Under the pieces are notes generated by a model. The model worked only from the letters and a program-made list of their open reading frames with translations. It was not told the DNA's origin and searched no databases. DNA of 42,804 bases from Nocardioides ganghwensis (lineage in GTDB: Bacteria; Actinomycetota; Actinomycetes; Propionibacteriales; Nocardioidaceae), in NCBI RefSeq assembly GCF_014779655.1, contig NZ_JACXYX010000026.1:1-42804 (forward strand), read 5' to 3'. Made by a program: the position numbers and the translations under genes. Positions 22,789-32,339 of this stretch are shown here, piece by piece. Position 1 is the first letter of the stretch. Each line of letters begins with the position of its first letter.

Positions 22789-23129
22789 TCGTCGAGCAGC
22801 CGCTGCACCAGGGCGCTGTCGGCCCCCTGGGCCTCGAGGTCCGCGAGCACCATGGCGAGGGCCTCGCGGACCAGGCGCCCGCGGTCGACGGCCAGGCCGT
22901 GCTCGCGGCGCAGCACGAGGCGGGCGTGCTCGATGTCGAGCAGCTCGTCGGAGGTGACGTACACCGTCATCTTCTCGTCGTGGCGGACCCGTCCGCTCGG
23001 CCGCCTCGGCCCGGCGGGCTCGGCGTCGTCGGCCACCGCGCGGACCCGGCGGGGACGCTTCCCCGCCTCGGTCCCGGTCGCGTCGCCGCTCTCGGACGTC
23101 GGCCGGAACAGGTCGTCCGCGGCCGGCAT
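22785..23129 (-). CDS. Small ribbon-helix-helix-like protein in the parA-scpAB operon
   Basis: The 114-residue product has a disordered, charged N-terminal half and a C-terminal half that fits a ribbon-helix-helix plan. That plan is a beta strand MTVYV, helix SDELLDIEHARLVLRREHG and helix DRGRLVREALAMVLADL. Such proteins bind DNA as dimers and often partner ParA ATPases. It lies 2 bp after the parA stop and overlaps scpA by four bases (GTGA). I chose the ATG at 23129; a GTG at 23147 would overlap parA. A ParB-like partner role is inference from context and fold only. Confidence 0.75.
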   Translation of the reverse strand: MPAADDLFRPTSESGDATGTEAGKRPRRVRAVADDAEPAGPRRPSGRVRHDEKMTVYVTSDELLDIEHARLVLRREHGLAVDRGRLVREALAMVLADLEAQGADSALVQRLLDE

Positions 23130-23131
23130 GC

Positions 23132-24178
23132 TCACTCGGCGGGCCACCGGGTCAGCACCTCCCTCGCGAGCTGGCGGTAGTGCTCGGCGCCCGTGGACGA
23201 CGAGGCGTAGGAGGTGATGGGCTCACCGGCGACCGTCGCGTCGGAGAACTTCACGGTGCGGCGGATGACGGTGTGGAAGACGGTGTCGCCCCACGCCGAG
23301 ACCAGCCGCTCCATCACCTCGCGGCTGTGGAGCGTGCGGCCGTCGAACATGGTGCCGAGCACGCCGTCGATCTCCAGCTTGGGGTTGAGCCGCTCACGCA
23401 CCTTGTCGATGGTGGTCTTGAGGAGCGCGACGCCGCGCAGTGCGAAGTACTCGCACTCGAGGGGGACGATGACGCCGTCGGAGGCCGTCAGCGCGTTGAC
23501 CGTCAGCAGGCCGAGCGAGGGCTGGCAGTCGATGAGGATCACGTCGTAGTGCTCGAGCGCCGGCGCGAGGACCCGCTGGAGGGTCTGCTCGCGGGCGACC
23601 TCGTGCACGAGCTGCACCTCGGCCGCGGACAGGTCGATGTTGGAGGGCAGCAGGTCCATGCCCTCGATGCCGGAGGGCACCACGACCTCGTCGAGGGTGA
23701 CGTCGCGGTCCATCAGCAGGTTGTAGATGGTCAGGTCCATCTCGTGCGGGTTGAGTCCCAGGCCGACCGACAGCGAGCCCTGCGGGTCGAAGTCGACCAG
23801 CAGCACCCGGCGACCGAACTCCGCGAGCGAGGCCCCGAGGTTGATCGTGGTGGTGGTCTTGCCGACCCCGCCCTTCTGGTTGCACATCGAGATCACCCGG
23901 GCGCCCCCGTGCTGGGTGATCGGGGTCGGCTCGGGGAACACCGGCATCGGGCGGCCGGTGGGGCCGAGGGGCGGCTCCGCCGTGGCGGTCGTCGCGGCGC
24001 GCGCTTCGGAGCGCGTCTCGACGGGGCGTTCGAAGGGGATCGGCTGGGTCACGTTGTGCTCGTCTCGCAGGGTCGGGCCGGGCTGTGGACTGTGGTGCGG
24101 CTGCGGAGGTCGTACGAGGGGCGGCATCTGCGTGGCACTGCTGCCCGTGTCGTGACCGTGGAATCCCGCACCGCTCAT
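23132..24178 (-). CDS. parA: ParA-family partition ATPase next to scpAB
   Basis: The 348-residue product is a deviant-Walker ATPase. A disordered, Pro-rich N terminus of about 110 residues is followed by ICNQKGGVGKTTTTINL-type motifs (CNQKGGVGKTTTTINLGASL). Later motifs include LLVDFDPQGSLSVGLG and VILIDCQPSLGLLTVNAL. This is the orphan ParA that in actinobacteria heads the scpAB operon, distinct from the parAB pair near oriC. AGGAG precedes the ATG at 24178. It probably acts on the nucleoid with the small neighbour and condensin subunits; a direct link is not established here. Confidence 0.93.
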   Translation of the reverse strand: MSGAGFHGHDTGSSATQMPPLVRPPQPHHSPQPGPTLRDEHNVTQPIPFERPVETRSEARAATTATAEPPLGPTGRPMPVFPEPTPITQHGGARVISMCNQKGGVGKTTTTINLGASLAEFGRRVLLVDFDPQGSLSVGLGLNPHEMDLTIYNLLMDRDVTLDEVVVPSGIEGMDLLPSNIDLSAAEVQLVHEVAREQTLQRVLAPALEHYDVILIDCQPSLGLLTVNALTASDGVIVPLECEYFALRGVALLKTTIDKVRERLNPKLEIDGVLGTMFDGRTLHSREVMERLVSAWGDTVFHTVIRRTVKFSDATVAGEPITSYASSSTGAEHYRQLAREVLTRWPAE

Positions 24179-24373
24179 GTCTGCTCCTCGTGCATCCGTC
24201 GTGCATCGGCCTGGACCTCGATTGGACCACGCCGGACGCCTCCGGCTTTGTCGACACGTCGACAGTTCCCGCACCAGTTCGAGACCGGTCCGGGACGGGT
24301 CCCCGGCCACACCGCGCGGGACTCTACGCGCCCGGCGGCACCGTCCTCACAGCCCCGTCGTCACAGCCCTGTC

Positions 24374-26971
24374 TCACAGCCGCCGCATCGCTGTGGTCGC
24401 CAGCACCAGCTCGCCTGCGGCGTCGGTCGCGTCGCAGTCCACGACGGCCTCGATCACCCAGTCGTGGTGGCCCTCCGGGTCGTGGATCGTCTGGCGTACG
24501 TCGCGCACGCGGGCGGTGGTGCCGTCCTCGGCGCCCACGGGCTCACCCGTGCGCTCCTCCCCCACCACCAGCAGGTCGGGTCCGCGCGCGTCGCCGTCGG
24601 TCAGCACCCGGTCGTGCTCGGCGTAGTAGTCCTCCAGCGCGGCGTCCCAGGCCGATCGGCCGACCACGACCTGGCGCGGCGGGTCGGTGCGGTCGGCGGC
24701 GTTGCGCTCGAGGCGTACGAGCGTGTCGAGGTCGTCGCGGGACACGGCGTCGACCCGGGCCCACATGGCGTTGCGGAGCATCACCCGGAAGGGGCGCTCC
24801 TGCCTGGACAGCGGGCGCGGAGGTGGCGGCGGCTCGTGGTGGGCGACGGCGCTCGACACGTGGTCGGGGTCCGACAGCGCCTCCCACTCGTCGAGGAGCG
24901 ACGAGTCCGTCTGGCGCACCGTCTCCCCCAGCCACTCGATGACGTCCTCGACCTCGGGGGCGCGGTGCGCCTCGGGCACCGTCTGGCGCAGGGTGCGGTA
25001 GGCGTCGGTGAGGTAGCGCAGCACGAGGCCCTCGGAGCGGGCGAGCTGGTAGCGGCCGACGAAGTCGGTGAACCCCATCCCGTTCTCCCACATCTCGCGC
25101 ACGACCGACTTCGGCCCGAGGGCGTCGTCGGGCAGCCACGGATGGGTCTGGCGGTAGGTCTCGTAGAGGGCCTCGAGGAGCTCGCGCAGCGGTTGCGGCC
25201 AGGTGATCTCCTCCAGCAGCGCCATCCGCTCGTCGTACTCGAGGCCGTCGGCCTTCATCTCCGCGATCGCCTCGCCGCGAGCGGCGTGCTGCTGCGCCAT
25301 CAGGATCTGGCGCGGCGCCTCGAGGACCGCCTCGACGACGGAGACGACGTCGAGGCCGTAGGTCTCCGACTCGGGGTCGAGGACGTCGAAGGCGGCGAGC
25401 GCGAAGTGGGCGAGCGGCTGGTTGAGCGCGAAGTCGTCGGGCAGGTCGACCGTCAGCACGAAGCGTCGACCATGCCCGTCCGGCTCGTCGAGGCGGGTGA
25501 CGATGCCCGTGCGCACCAGCGAGCGCGCCAGCCTCAGGGCGCGGCGGGCCAGCCGCAGCTGGGCGCGCCGGTCCTCGTGGTTGTCGGTGACCAGGCGGCG
25601 CATCACCGCGAACGCGTCCTCCTCGCGGGAGACCACGTTGATCAGCATCGCGTTGTCGACCTTCATCCGGCTGCTCAACCGCTCCGGCACACCCGCGACC
25701 AGCTTGTCGAAGGTCTGCTCGGTCCACACGACCGTGCCCTCGGGCGGCTTCTTGAGCTGGGCCTTCGACTTCTTCTTGCCGGCCGCGACCCGCGCGGCGG
25801 ACTTGGCCTTGGCCTGCTCGTTCTCGATGACGAAGTCCGGCGCCTGGACGACGACGTAGCCGGCCGTGTCGTAGCCCGCCCGGCCGGCGCGACCGGCGAT
25901 CTGCTGGAACTCCCGTGTGCGGAGCACCCGTTGCCGGTTGCCGTCGAACTTCGCGAGCCCGGAGAACAGGACCGTGCGGATCGGGACGTTGATGCCGACA
26001 CCGAGCGTGTCGGTGCCGCAGATGACGCGCAGCAACCCGGCCTGCGCGAGCGTCTCGACCAGCCGGCGGTACTTCGGCAGCATCCCGGCGTGGTGCACGC
26101 CGATGCCGTTGCGCACCAGTCGCGAGAGCGTCTTCCCGAAGCCGGCGCCGAAGCGGAAAGCGCCGATCCGCTCGGCGATCGCGTCCTTGTCGACCTTCTT
26201 GGGCGGATGCCGCAGCAGGTTGGTGGCGTGCTCGACCGCGGCCGCCTGCGTGAAGTGCACGACGTAGACGGGGTCCTGTCCCGTGGACACGAGCTCCTCG
26301 AGCGTGTCGTCCAGGGTGTCCATCGACCACCGGAAGCCGAGCGGTACGGGCCGCTCGGCGTCGTCCACGACCGCGGTGTCGCGGCCGGTGCGTCGTCGCA
26401 GGTCCTCGACGAAGAACGAGACGTCTCCCAGCGTCGCGGACATCAGCAGGAACTGGGCGTCGACGAGCTCCAGCAGCGGCACCTGCCAGGCCCAGCCGCG
26501 GTCGTGCTCGGAGTAGAAGTGGAACTCGTCCATCACCACCAGCCCGACGTCCGCCGACCGGCCCTCGCGCAGCGCGATGTTGGCGAGCACCTCGGCGGTG
26601 CAGCAGATGATCGGGGCGTCCGGGTTCACCGCCGCGTCACCGGTCAGCATGCCGACGTTGTCGGCGCCGAAGACCTCGATGAGAGCGAAGAACTTCTCGC
26701 TGACCAACGCCTTGATGGGCGCGGTGTAGAAGCTGACCTTGTCCTGGGCGAGCGCTGCGACGTGGGCGCCGATCGCGACCAGCGACTTCCCGGAGCCGGT
26801 CGGCGTGGCGAGGATGGCGTGGTTGCCACCCAGCAGCTCGATGACGGCCTCGTCCTGGTGCGGGTAGAGCTCCAGCCCCCGGTCGGACACCCAGCCGGTG
26901 AAGGCGTCGTAGACCGCGTCCGGGTCGGCGCCCGTCGGGACCCTCGTGTCGAGGCGCGCAGGGTCCGGCAT
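24374..26971 (-). CDS. DEAD/DEAH-box (Ski2-like) helicase with DUF3516 domain
   Basis: The 865-residue product is a superfamily 2 RNA/DNA helicase. It has Walker A TPTGSGKSLV near residue 58, a DEFH box (VMDEFHFYS near 150), SAT (LLMSATLGD) and the second RecA domain with the arginine finger segment QIAGRAGRAGYD. A long C-terminal DUF3516 region follows. Proteins of this plan are widespread in actinobacteria and their cellular substrate is not firmly known. Start choice is uncertain: ATG at 26971 has a weak ribosome binding site and an upstream GTG at 27004 is possible. It follows xerD by 49 bp. Confidence 0.9.
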   Translation of the reverse strand: MPDPARLDTRVPTGADPDAVYDAFTGWVSDRGLELYPHQDEAVIELLGGNHAILATPTGSGKSLVAIGAHVAALAQDKVSFYTAPIKALVSEKFFALIEVFGADNVGMLTGDAAVNPDAPIICCTAEVLANIALREGRSADVGLVVMDEFHFYSEHDRGWAWQVPLLELVDAQFLLMSATLGDVSFFVEDLRRRTGRDTAVVDDAERPVPLGFRWSMDTLDDTLEELVSTGQDPVYVVHFTQAAAVEHATNLLRHPPKKVDKDAIAERIGAFRFGAGFGKTLSRLVRNGIGVHHAGMLPKYRRLVETLAQAGLLRVICGTDTLGVGINVPIRTVLFSGLAKFDGNRQRVLRTREFQQIAGRAGRAGYDTAGYVVVQAPDFVIENEQAKAKSAARVAAGKKKSKAQLKKPPEGTVVWTEQTFDKLVAGVPERLSSRMKVDNAMLINVVSREEDAFAVMRRLVTDNHEDRRAQLRLARRALRLARSLVRTGIVTRLDEPDGHGRRFVLTVDLPDDFALNQPLAHFALAAFDVLDPESETYGLDVVSVVEAVLEAPRQILMAQQHAARGEAIAEMKADGLEYDERMALLEEITWPQPLRELLEALYETYRQTHPWLPDDALGPKSVVREMWENGMGFTDFVGRYQLARSEGLVLRYLTDAYRTLRQTVPEAHRAPEVEDVIEWLGETVRQTDSSLLDEWEALSDPDHVSSAVAHHEPPPPPRPLSRQERPFRVMLRNAMWARVDAVSRDDLDTLVRLERNAADRTDPPRQVVVGRSAWDAALEDYYAEHDRVLTDGDARGPDLLVVGEERTGEPVGAEDGTTARVRDVRQTIHDPEGHHDWVIEAVVDCDATDAAGELVLATTAMRRL

Positions 26972-27020
26972 GGGTCGATCCAACCATCCTGCGGGAGCGG
27001 ACACGCAGCCGGCGCGGCAG

Positions 27021-27953
27021 TCAGTCCCGGGCGCGGGGGTGGGCGGTCGCGAAGACCTCGCGCAGGTTGTCGACGGTGACGAGCGTGTAGACCTGCGTGG
27101 TCGTCACGGACGCGTGGCCGAGCAGCTCCTGCACCACGCGTACGTCCGCCCCGCCGTCGAGCAGGTGCGTGGCGAACGAGTGGCGCAGCGTGTGCGGCGA
27201 CACCGACGCCGTCACGCCGGCGCGCTCGGCAGCCTTGACGAGCACCGCCCACGCGCTCTGCCGCGAGAGCCGGCCGCCCCGGGAGTTGAGGAACATCGCC
27301 GGCCCCCCACGTCCGGCGCCGACCAGATCCGGGCGCGCGCGGGTGAGGTAGGCAGCCACCGCCTCGCGGGCGTAGCCGCCGACGGGCACGAGCCGCTCCT
27401 TGCCGCCCTTGCCGCGGAGCAGCACGGTGCCGTCGACCTGGTCGATGTCGTCGACGTCGAGGCCGACCGCCTCGGAGATGCGGGCGCCGGTGCCGTAGAG
27501 CAGCTCGAGCAGGGCGCGGTCGCGCAGCGCCAGCACCGTGTCGGGTGCCCCCGCCGCCTCGAGGATGGCCTCCACGTCCGACAGCGGCAGCGCCTTGGGC
27601 AACCGCTTGGCCGGTGTCGGCGGCTTGACGGCCGCCGCCGGATCGGCCTGCGCCAGACCGTCGGACACCGCGAAGCGGTGGAACCCGCGCACCGCCACGA
27701 CCGTGCGCGCAGCCGACGTCGCGCTCAGCGGCGGGTGCGCCGCGCTCCCCTCCCGCAGGCTCACCAGGAACGCGGCCACCGTCGCCTCGGTGACCGCGTC
27801 GAGGTCGTCGATGCCCTGGGCCGCCAGGAACTCGTCGTAGCGCCCCAGGTCGCGGGTGTAGGAGCTGAGCGTGTTGGCCGCGAGACCACGCTCGACCGTG
27901 AGGTGGTCGAGATACGTGCGCACGGCCCGGCGCAACGGAACCCCGGAGCTCAC
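27021..27953 (-). CDS. xerD: Tyrosine recombinase XerD
   Basis: XerD with XerC resolves chromosome dimers at dif during division. The 310-residue product has the N-terminal SAM-like domain (about 5-95) and the catalytic residues R in GTGARISEA, K in GKGGKERLVP, H-x-x-R in HTLRHSF, H in LGHASV and Y289 in TTQVYTLV. This is the standard chromosomal copy, unlike the element integrase at 13743. The GTG start overlaps the ald stop by four bases (GTGA at 27950-27953). Confidence 0.95.
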   Translation of the reverse strand: MSSGVPLRRAVRTYLDHLTVERGLAANTLSSYTRDLGRYDEFLAAQGIDDLDAVTEATVAAFLVSLREGSAAHPPLSATSAARTVVAVRGFHRFAVSDGLAQADPAAAVKPPTPAKRLPKALPLSDVEAILEAAGAPDTVLALRDRALLELLYGTGARISEAVGLDVDDIDQVDGTVLLRGKGGKERLVPVGGYAREAVAAYLTRARPDLVGAGRGGPAMFLNSRGGRLSRQSAWAVLVKAAERAGVTASVSPHTLRHSFATHLLDGGADVRVVQELLGHASVTTTQVYTLVTVDNLREVFATAHPRARD

Positions 27954-29065
27954 TCCAGGACGGTGTCGAGGTCCACCGAGTCGATGCCCACGGCAGCGCC
28001 GACGGGGGCGTTGGTGAGCTGCCCGGCGTGGGTGTTCAGGCCGAGCGCGAGGCTGCGGTCGTCGCGCAGCGCCTGCTGCCAGCCCTTGTCGGCCAGCGCC
28101 ACGGCGTAGGGCAGCGTCGCGTTGGTCAGGGCGTACGTCGAGGTGTTGGGCACCGCGCCGGGCATGTTGGCCACGCAGTAGAACACCGAGTCGTGGACCT
28201 CGTAGGTCGGGTCGTCGTGCGTCGTGGCGTGGGAGTCCTCGAAGCAACCGCCCTGGTCGATGGCGATGTCGACGAGCACCGAGCCGGGCTTCATCCGCGA
28301 CACCAGGTCGTTGCTGACCAGCTTGGGGGCCGCGGCACCGGGGATCAGGACCGCGCCGATGACCATGTCGGCCTCCATGACCTGCTGCTCGATCGCGAGC
28401 TTGGAGGAGGCGAGGCCGTGGACGCGGTTGTTGTAGCGCCAGAACGACATCCGCAGCTTGTCGAGGTCGGTGTCGAGCAGGGTCACGTCGGCGCCCATGC
28501 CGAGCGCGATGTTGGCGGCGTTCTGGCCCGACACGCCCGCGCCGATGATGACGACCTTCGCGTTGGCCACGCCACCGACGCCGCCCATCAGGACGCCGCG
28601 ACCGCCGTTGGCCTTCATCAGCGAGTACGCCCCGACCTGGGGCGCGAGGCAGCCCGCGACCTCCGACATCGGGTAGAGCAGCGGCAGGCCGCCGGAGGGC
28701 AGCTGCACCGTCTCGTACGCGATCGCCGTGACCTTGCGGGACATCAGCTCCTCGGTGAGGGGCTTGTCGGCGGCGAGGTGGAGGTAGGTGAAGAGGGTCT
28801 GGCCCTCCCGCATCCGGGCGTACTCCTCGGCGATCGGCTCCTTGACCTTGAGGATCATGTCGGCGTCGCCCCACACGTCGTCGGCCGTGTCGAGCATCGT
28901 GGCGCCGGCGGCGACGTACTCCTCGTCGGGGATCTGCGACCCCACGCCCGCGGACTTCTCGACCACGACCTCGTGACCGTGCTGGACCAGCTCGTGCACG
29001 CCGATGGGGGTCAGGGCCACGCGGTACTCGCGGTTCTTGACTTCCTTGGGTACGCCGACCTTCAT
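27950..29065 (-). CDS. ald: Alanine dehydrogenase
   Basis: Ald interconverts L-alanine and pyruvate plus ammonia with NAD, linking nitrogen and carbon metabolism. The 371-residue product starts MKVGVPKEVKNREYRVAL, the family signature. It has the pyruvate-binding residues in KVKEPIAEEY and a Rossmann motif VIIGAGVSGQNAA near residue 172. Catalytic His is in TYLHLAADK and Asp in IAIDQGG. GAGGAG precedes the ATG. Coupling to xerD by a 4-bp overlap is likely incidental to function. Confidence 0.97.
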   Translation of the reverse strand: MKVGVPKEVKNREYRVALTPIGVHELVQHGHEVVVEKSAGVGSQIPDEEYVAAGATMLDTADDVWGDADMILKVKEPIAEEYARMREGQTLFTYLHLAADKPLTEELMSRKVTAIAYETVQLPSGGLPLLYPMSEVAGCLAPQVGAYSLMKANGGRGVLMGGVGGVANAKVVIIGAGVSGQNAANIALGMGADVTLLDTDLDKLRMSFWRYNNRVHGLASSKLAIEQQVMEADMVIGAVLIPGAAAPKLVSNDLVSRMKPGSVLVDIAIDQGGCFEDSHATTHDDPTYEVHDSVFYCVANMPGAVPNTSTYALTNATLPYAVALADKGWQQALRDDRSLALGLNTHAGQLTNAPVGAAVGIDSVDLDTVLE

Positions 29066-29143
29066 GCCTTGCTCCTCAGGGTCCGGGTGGCCACGACGGT
29101 GTGGCTCGCCTCACAGCGGGAGCGAGACTACTCCCGCGCCGCC

Positions 29144-29788
29144 TCACGGGGCGTCGAGGGCCCCTCGCTGCTTGAGCACCGCATAGGCGAGCACCGCCTG
29201 GACCAGTGGGCCCTGCCGGACCCGGCCCTCGAGCACCGCGTCCAGCAGGTCCGCCATCGGCACCCAGAAGCGCTCCATCTCCGCCTCCTCGTGGCGCAGG
29301 TCGAAGTCGCCACGCGAGGCGTGCGTCAGCCCGCGTGCCAGCAGGATCTCGTGCACCTCGTCACTGATGCCCGCGCTCCCGTAGGTGCTCAGCAGGGGGC
29401 GCCACTCGCGCGCCTCGAGCTCGACCTCCTCGCGCAGCTCGCGCCTGGCCGTCTCCACCGCGGGCTCGTCGCCCGCGTCGCGCAGACCGGCGGGGAGCTC
29501 GACGAACTCGTACCCGCTGGTGTGGCGGTACTGCCGCAGGCACATCACCCGCTCGTCGTCGTCCACCGCGAGCACGACGACGGCGCCGGGGTGCTCGAGG
29601 CTGATGCGGGTGAACTCCTCCGCGTGCCCGGGCCGGGTGATCCGGTCCTCCCGCAGGGCCACGACCCAGTCGTCACGGTGCAGGTCCCGGCTGGCGACCA
29701 CCGGCCACGACATCGGCCGGTCGGCGAGCGGCTCGGCGGGAGATCCTCCGTCGTCGCCGGAGTGCGGATCAGCGTCAGCGGCAGGCAT
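29144..29788 (-). CDS. Nudix hydrolase (ADP-ribose pyrophosphatase-like)
   Basis: The 214-residue product is a Nudix hydrolase of the ADP-sugar pyrophosphatase type, which splits nucleotide-sugar diphosphates using Mg2+. The Nudix box spans residues about 105-130 with the catalytic R-E-x-x-E-E (RRELREEVEL). The box has one extra residue before RE and has E where the usual G follows EEx. Context fits: the upstream block YRHTSGYEFVELPAGL is typical of ADP-ribose enzymes. It is divergent from pepN with a 45-bp gap, so the two share a promoter region. Confidence 0.88.
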   Translation of the reverse strand: MPAADADPHSGDDGGSPAEPLADRPMSWPVVASRDLHRDDWVVALREDRITRPGHAEEFTRISLEHPGAVVVLAVDDDERVMCLRQYRHTSGYEFVELPAGLRDAGDEPAVETARRELREEVELEAREWRPLLSTYGSAGISDEVHEILLARGLTHASRGDFDLRHEEAEMERFWVPMADLLDAVLEGRVRQGPLVQAVLAYAVLKQRGALDAP

Positions 29789-29833
29789 GCCCAGACGCTA
29801 GCGCGGCTGGACGGATTGAGTACGGTCGGGCCC

Positions 29834-32281
29834 ATGACGTTGTCGAGCCTCACCAAGTCCGAAGCAGCGATCCGCTCCGACCTCCTCGAGGTCCAGCGCT
29901 ACGACATCGCCGTGGACATGACCGGCCTGCTCGAGGGTGAGCGCTTCGCCTCGGTCAGCACCATCGCGTTCACCTGCTCGGACCCCGGAGCCACGACGTT
30001 CGTCGACGTCGCCATGGACGTGCGCAGAGCGACGCTCAACGGCGAGGAGGTCGACGTCTCGCAGGCCGCCGACGGCCGCCTCCCCCTCCCCCCGCTCGCA
30101 GCCGACAACGTCCTGGTCGTCGAGGCCGACACCACCAACACCGGTCGCGGCGAGGGCATCCTGCGCACCGTCGACCCCACCGACAAGCTCGTCTACGTCT
30201 GGACCAGCCTGGAGCCCGACGAGGCCCGCCGGGTCTGGGCCTGCTTCGACCAGCCCGACCTCAAGGCGCCGCACCGCTTCGTCGTCACCGCGCCGTCCTC
30301 GTGGGTGGTGACCTCCAACGGCGCCCCCGAGTCGGTCACGGACGCCGAGACCCAGGACGCCCGGGTCTGGACCTTCCCCGACACGCCCCGCCTCTCGACG
30401 TACGTCGTGGTGGTCAACGCGGGCCCGTTCCACGAGGTGCGGCGCCGGCACGACGGCTACGACCTCGGCTTCTACTGCCGGCAGTCCCTCGTGCCGGTCC
30501 TCGAGCGCGACCTCGACGAGATGGTCACCCTGACCCGCCAGGGCCTGGCGTTCTTCGGAGAGAAGTTCGGCTACCCGTTCCCCCAGGAGCGCTACGACCA
30601 GGTCTTCGTGCCCAACCTCGGCGGCGCCATGGAGAACTGGGGCTGCGTCACCTACGGCGACGGCCAGCTCTTCCGCACTCCCCCGACCCACGCCCAGCGG
30701 GCCGTGCGCGCGGAGTTCATCTTCCACGAGATGGCGCACATGTGGTTCGGCGACCTCGTGACCATGCAGTGGTGGGACGACCTCTGGCTCAACGAGGCCT
30801 TCGCGTCCTGGGCGGCCAACTGGGGCATGGCCGGCGCCAGCGAGTTCACCGAGCAGTGGGCGACGTTCCTGGCGGTCTCCAAGCGCACCGCCTACGAGAT
30901 GGACATGAGCCCGGCCCGCCACCCGATCCGCAGTGACGTCCCCGACGTCTCCGCGGCGATGTCGAACTTCGACGCCATCACCTACGTCAAGGGCCAGAGC
31001 GTCCTGCACCAGCTCGTCGCCTTCATCGGCGAGGACGCGTTCGTCGAGGGGCTGCGCGACTACTTCAGCCGTTACGCCTTCACCAACACGCGGCTCGACG
31101 ACCTCATGGACTGCTACTCCCGCTCGTCCGGCCGTGACCTGTCGGCCTGGACCAAGGCCTGGCTCGACGAGGCGGGCACCGACGTCATCTCGCTCGTGGA
31201 CGACGAGCTCGTCGTCCAGACGACCGACGACCAGGAGCCCCGGCCGCACCGCCTCGACATCGCCGTCTTCGACACCACCGGCGACGACCTCGTCCCCGTC
31301 GGACGCTCGTCCCACGAGGTCGGCGGCCGGCGCACACCGGTCGACCTGCCCGCCGGGGACCTGCGACTCGTCAACGCCGGCGACTTCACCTTCGCCGCGG
31401 TCAAGCCCGACCCGGTCTCGCTCACCCGGATGCTGGAGCGGGTGCAGCAGCTCGAGGACCCGCTCGACCGTGCGCTCGTGGCAGCCACGGCCGGACAGCT
31501 CCTGCTGCTAGGCGACGTCGCGCCCCGCGACGTCTCGGCCGCGCTGAACCGCGCCCTGTCGTCCGAGACCAGCCCCGCCCTCATCGAGCCGTTCCTCTCG
31601 CAGGCGCTGCAGGTCGCCGACCGGTGGGCGCCCGCCTCGGAGTCCCCCGACCTCCTGCGCGGCCTCGCCGACGCCGCCGTGCGCCTCGTCGGCCTACCCG
31701 ACGCGCGACAGGCGGCGCTGCGCACCTTGGCTGCGTCCGCCTCGACCGACGCCCACTGGACGGCGCTGGAGGCTGCCGCCGAGGACGCGACCGACCTCGA
31801 CCTCGCCTGGCGGATGGCCGTACGCCGCTCGGAGCTCGGCGACTACGACGAGGACCGCGTCGCCCGCCTGCTCGAGTCCGACCCCGACCCCGACGCCGGC
31901 ATGCGACGGCTCGCGGTCCTGGCGGCCAACCCGAGCGTCGAGGCCAAGGAGGAGGTGTGGCGCGCGTTCTTCGTCGACTACGCCGTGCCCGCCAGCAGGG
32001 AGACTCTCGTCCTCGGGTCCACGTTCTGGCGTCCCGGCCAGGCGGAGCTGCTGGCTCCGTTCGCCCACCGCTACCTCGAGGAGCTGCACACGCTCAAGGG
32101 CGGGCTGCTCAACCAGGGCCTCACGATCCGTGCGATGTACCCGCTCGGTGCGGGCGACGCGAGGTTCCTCGCCGCCGCCGAGGCGGCCGCCGACGACCCC
32201 AGCCTGATGGCGTACGCCCGCAACCAGCTCCGCTCGAACTCGTTCGTGCTCGGCCGGATCCTCCAGGCCCGCCAGCTCTGA
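29834..32281 (+). CDS. pepN: Aminopeptidase N (M1 family)
   Basis: PepN removes N-terminal amino acids in the cytoplasm during peptide turnover. The 815-residue product has the N-terminal beta saddle and the substrate motif GGAMENWG near residue 268. The zinc site is H298-E-x-x-H302 in HEMAHMWFG with the third ligand E321 in LNEAFASW. The C-terminal ERAP1-like helical domain is present. Length and motifs are those of actinobacterial PepN. The ATG at 29834 starts the conserved domain directly; no strong ribosome binding site is visible, suggesting a short leader. Confidence 0.96.
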   Translation: MTLSSLTKSEAAIRSDLLEVQRYDIAVDMTGLLEGERFASVSTIAFTCSDPGATTFVDVAMDVRRATLNGEEVDVSQAADGRLPLPPLAADNVLVVEADTTNTGRGEGILRTVDPTDKLVYVWTSLEPDEARRVWACFDQPDLKAPHRFVVTAPSSWVVTSNGAPESVTDAETQDARVWTFPDTPRLSTYVVVVNAGPFHEVRRRHDGYDLGFYCRQSLVPVLERDLDEMVTLTRQGLAFFGEKFGYPFPQERYDQVFVPNLGGAMENWGCVTYGDGQLFRTPPTHAQRAVRAEFIFHEMAHMWFGDLVTMQWWDDLWLNEAFASWAANWGMAGASEFTEQWATFLAVSKRTAYEMDMSPARHPIRSDVPDVSAAMSNFDAITYVKGQSVLHQLVAFIGEDAFVEGLRDYFSRYAFTNTRLDDLMDCYSRSSGRDLSAWTKAWLDEAGTDVISLVDDELVVQTTDDQEPRPHRLDIAVFDTTGDDLVPVGRSSHEVGGRRTPVDLPAGDLRLVNAGDFTFAAVKPDPVSLTRMLERVQQLEDPLDRALVAATAGQLLLLGDVAPRDVSAALNRALSSETSPALIEPFLSQALQVADRWAPASESPDLLRGLADAAVRLVGLPDARQAALRTLAASASTDAHWTALEAAAEDATDLDLAWRMAVRRSELGDYDEDRVARLLESDPDPDAGMRRLAVLAANPSVEAKEEVWRAFFVDYAVPASRETLVLGSTFWRPGQAELLAPFAHRYLEELHTLKGGLLNQGLTIRAMYPLGAGDARFLAAAEAAADDPSLMAYARNQLRSNSFVLGRILQARQL

Positions 32282-32287
32282 GGCCTC

Positions 32288-32331
32288 CGTGGTCGAGTAG
32301 CCCGCGAGGAACGAGCGGGCACATCGAGGCC
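32288..32331. repeat. Intergenic palindromic repeat (Nocardioides-type)
   Basis: Between the converging pepN and pyrG genes lies a sequence containing GTGGTCGAGTAGCCCGC, GAGGAACGA and GCGGGC, with an inner stem CCCGC/GCGGG. I recall near-identical palindromes scattered between genes in Nocardioides genomes. Here it could end transcription from both sides or simply be a dispersed repeat. I saw only this copy in the window. Confidence 0.6.
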
Positions 32332-32339
32332 CGCGCTGC

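Noticed and set aside
23180..27079. 1299-codon open frame on the plus strand
   Set aside because: Shadow of parA and the helicase in a high-GC genome; no domains, and biased composition expected from antisense reading.
28028..29833. Very long plus-strand open frame continuing upstream into pepN
   Set aside because: It is the antisense shadow of ald and the Nudix gene; the PepN domain starts at the ATG at 29834.
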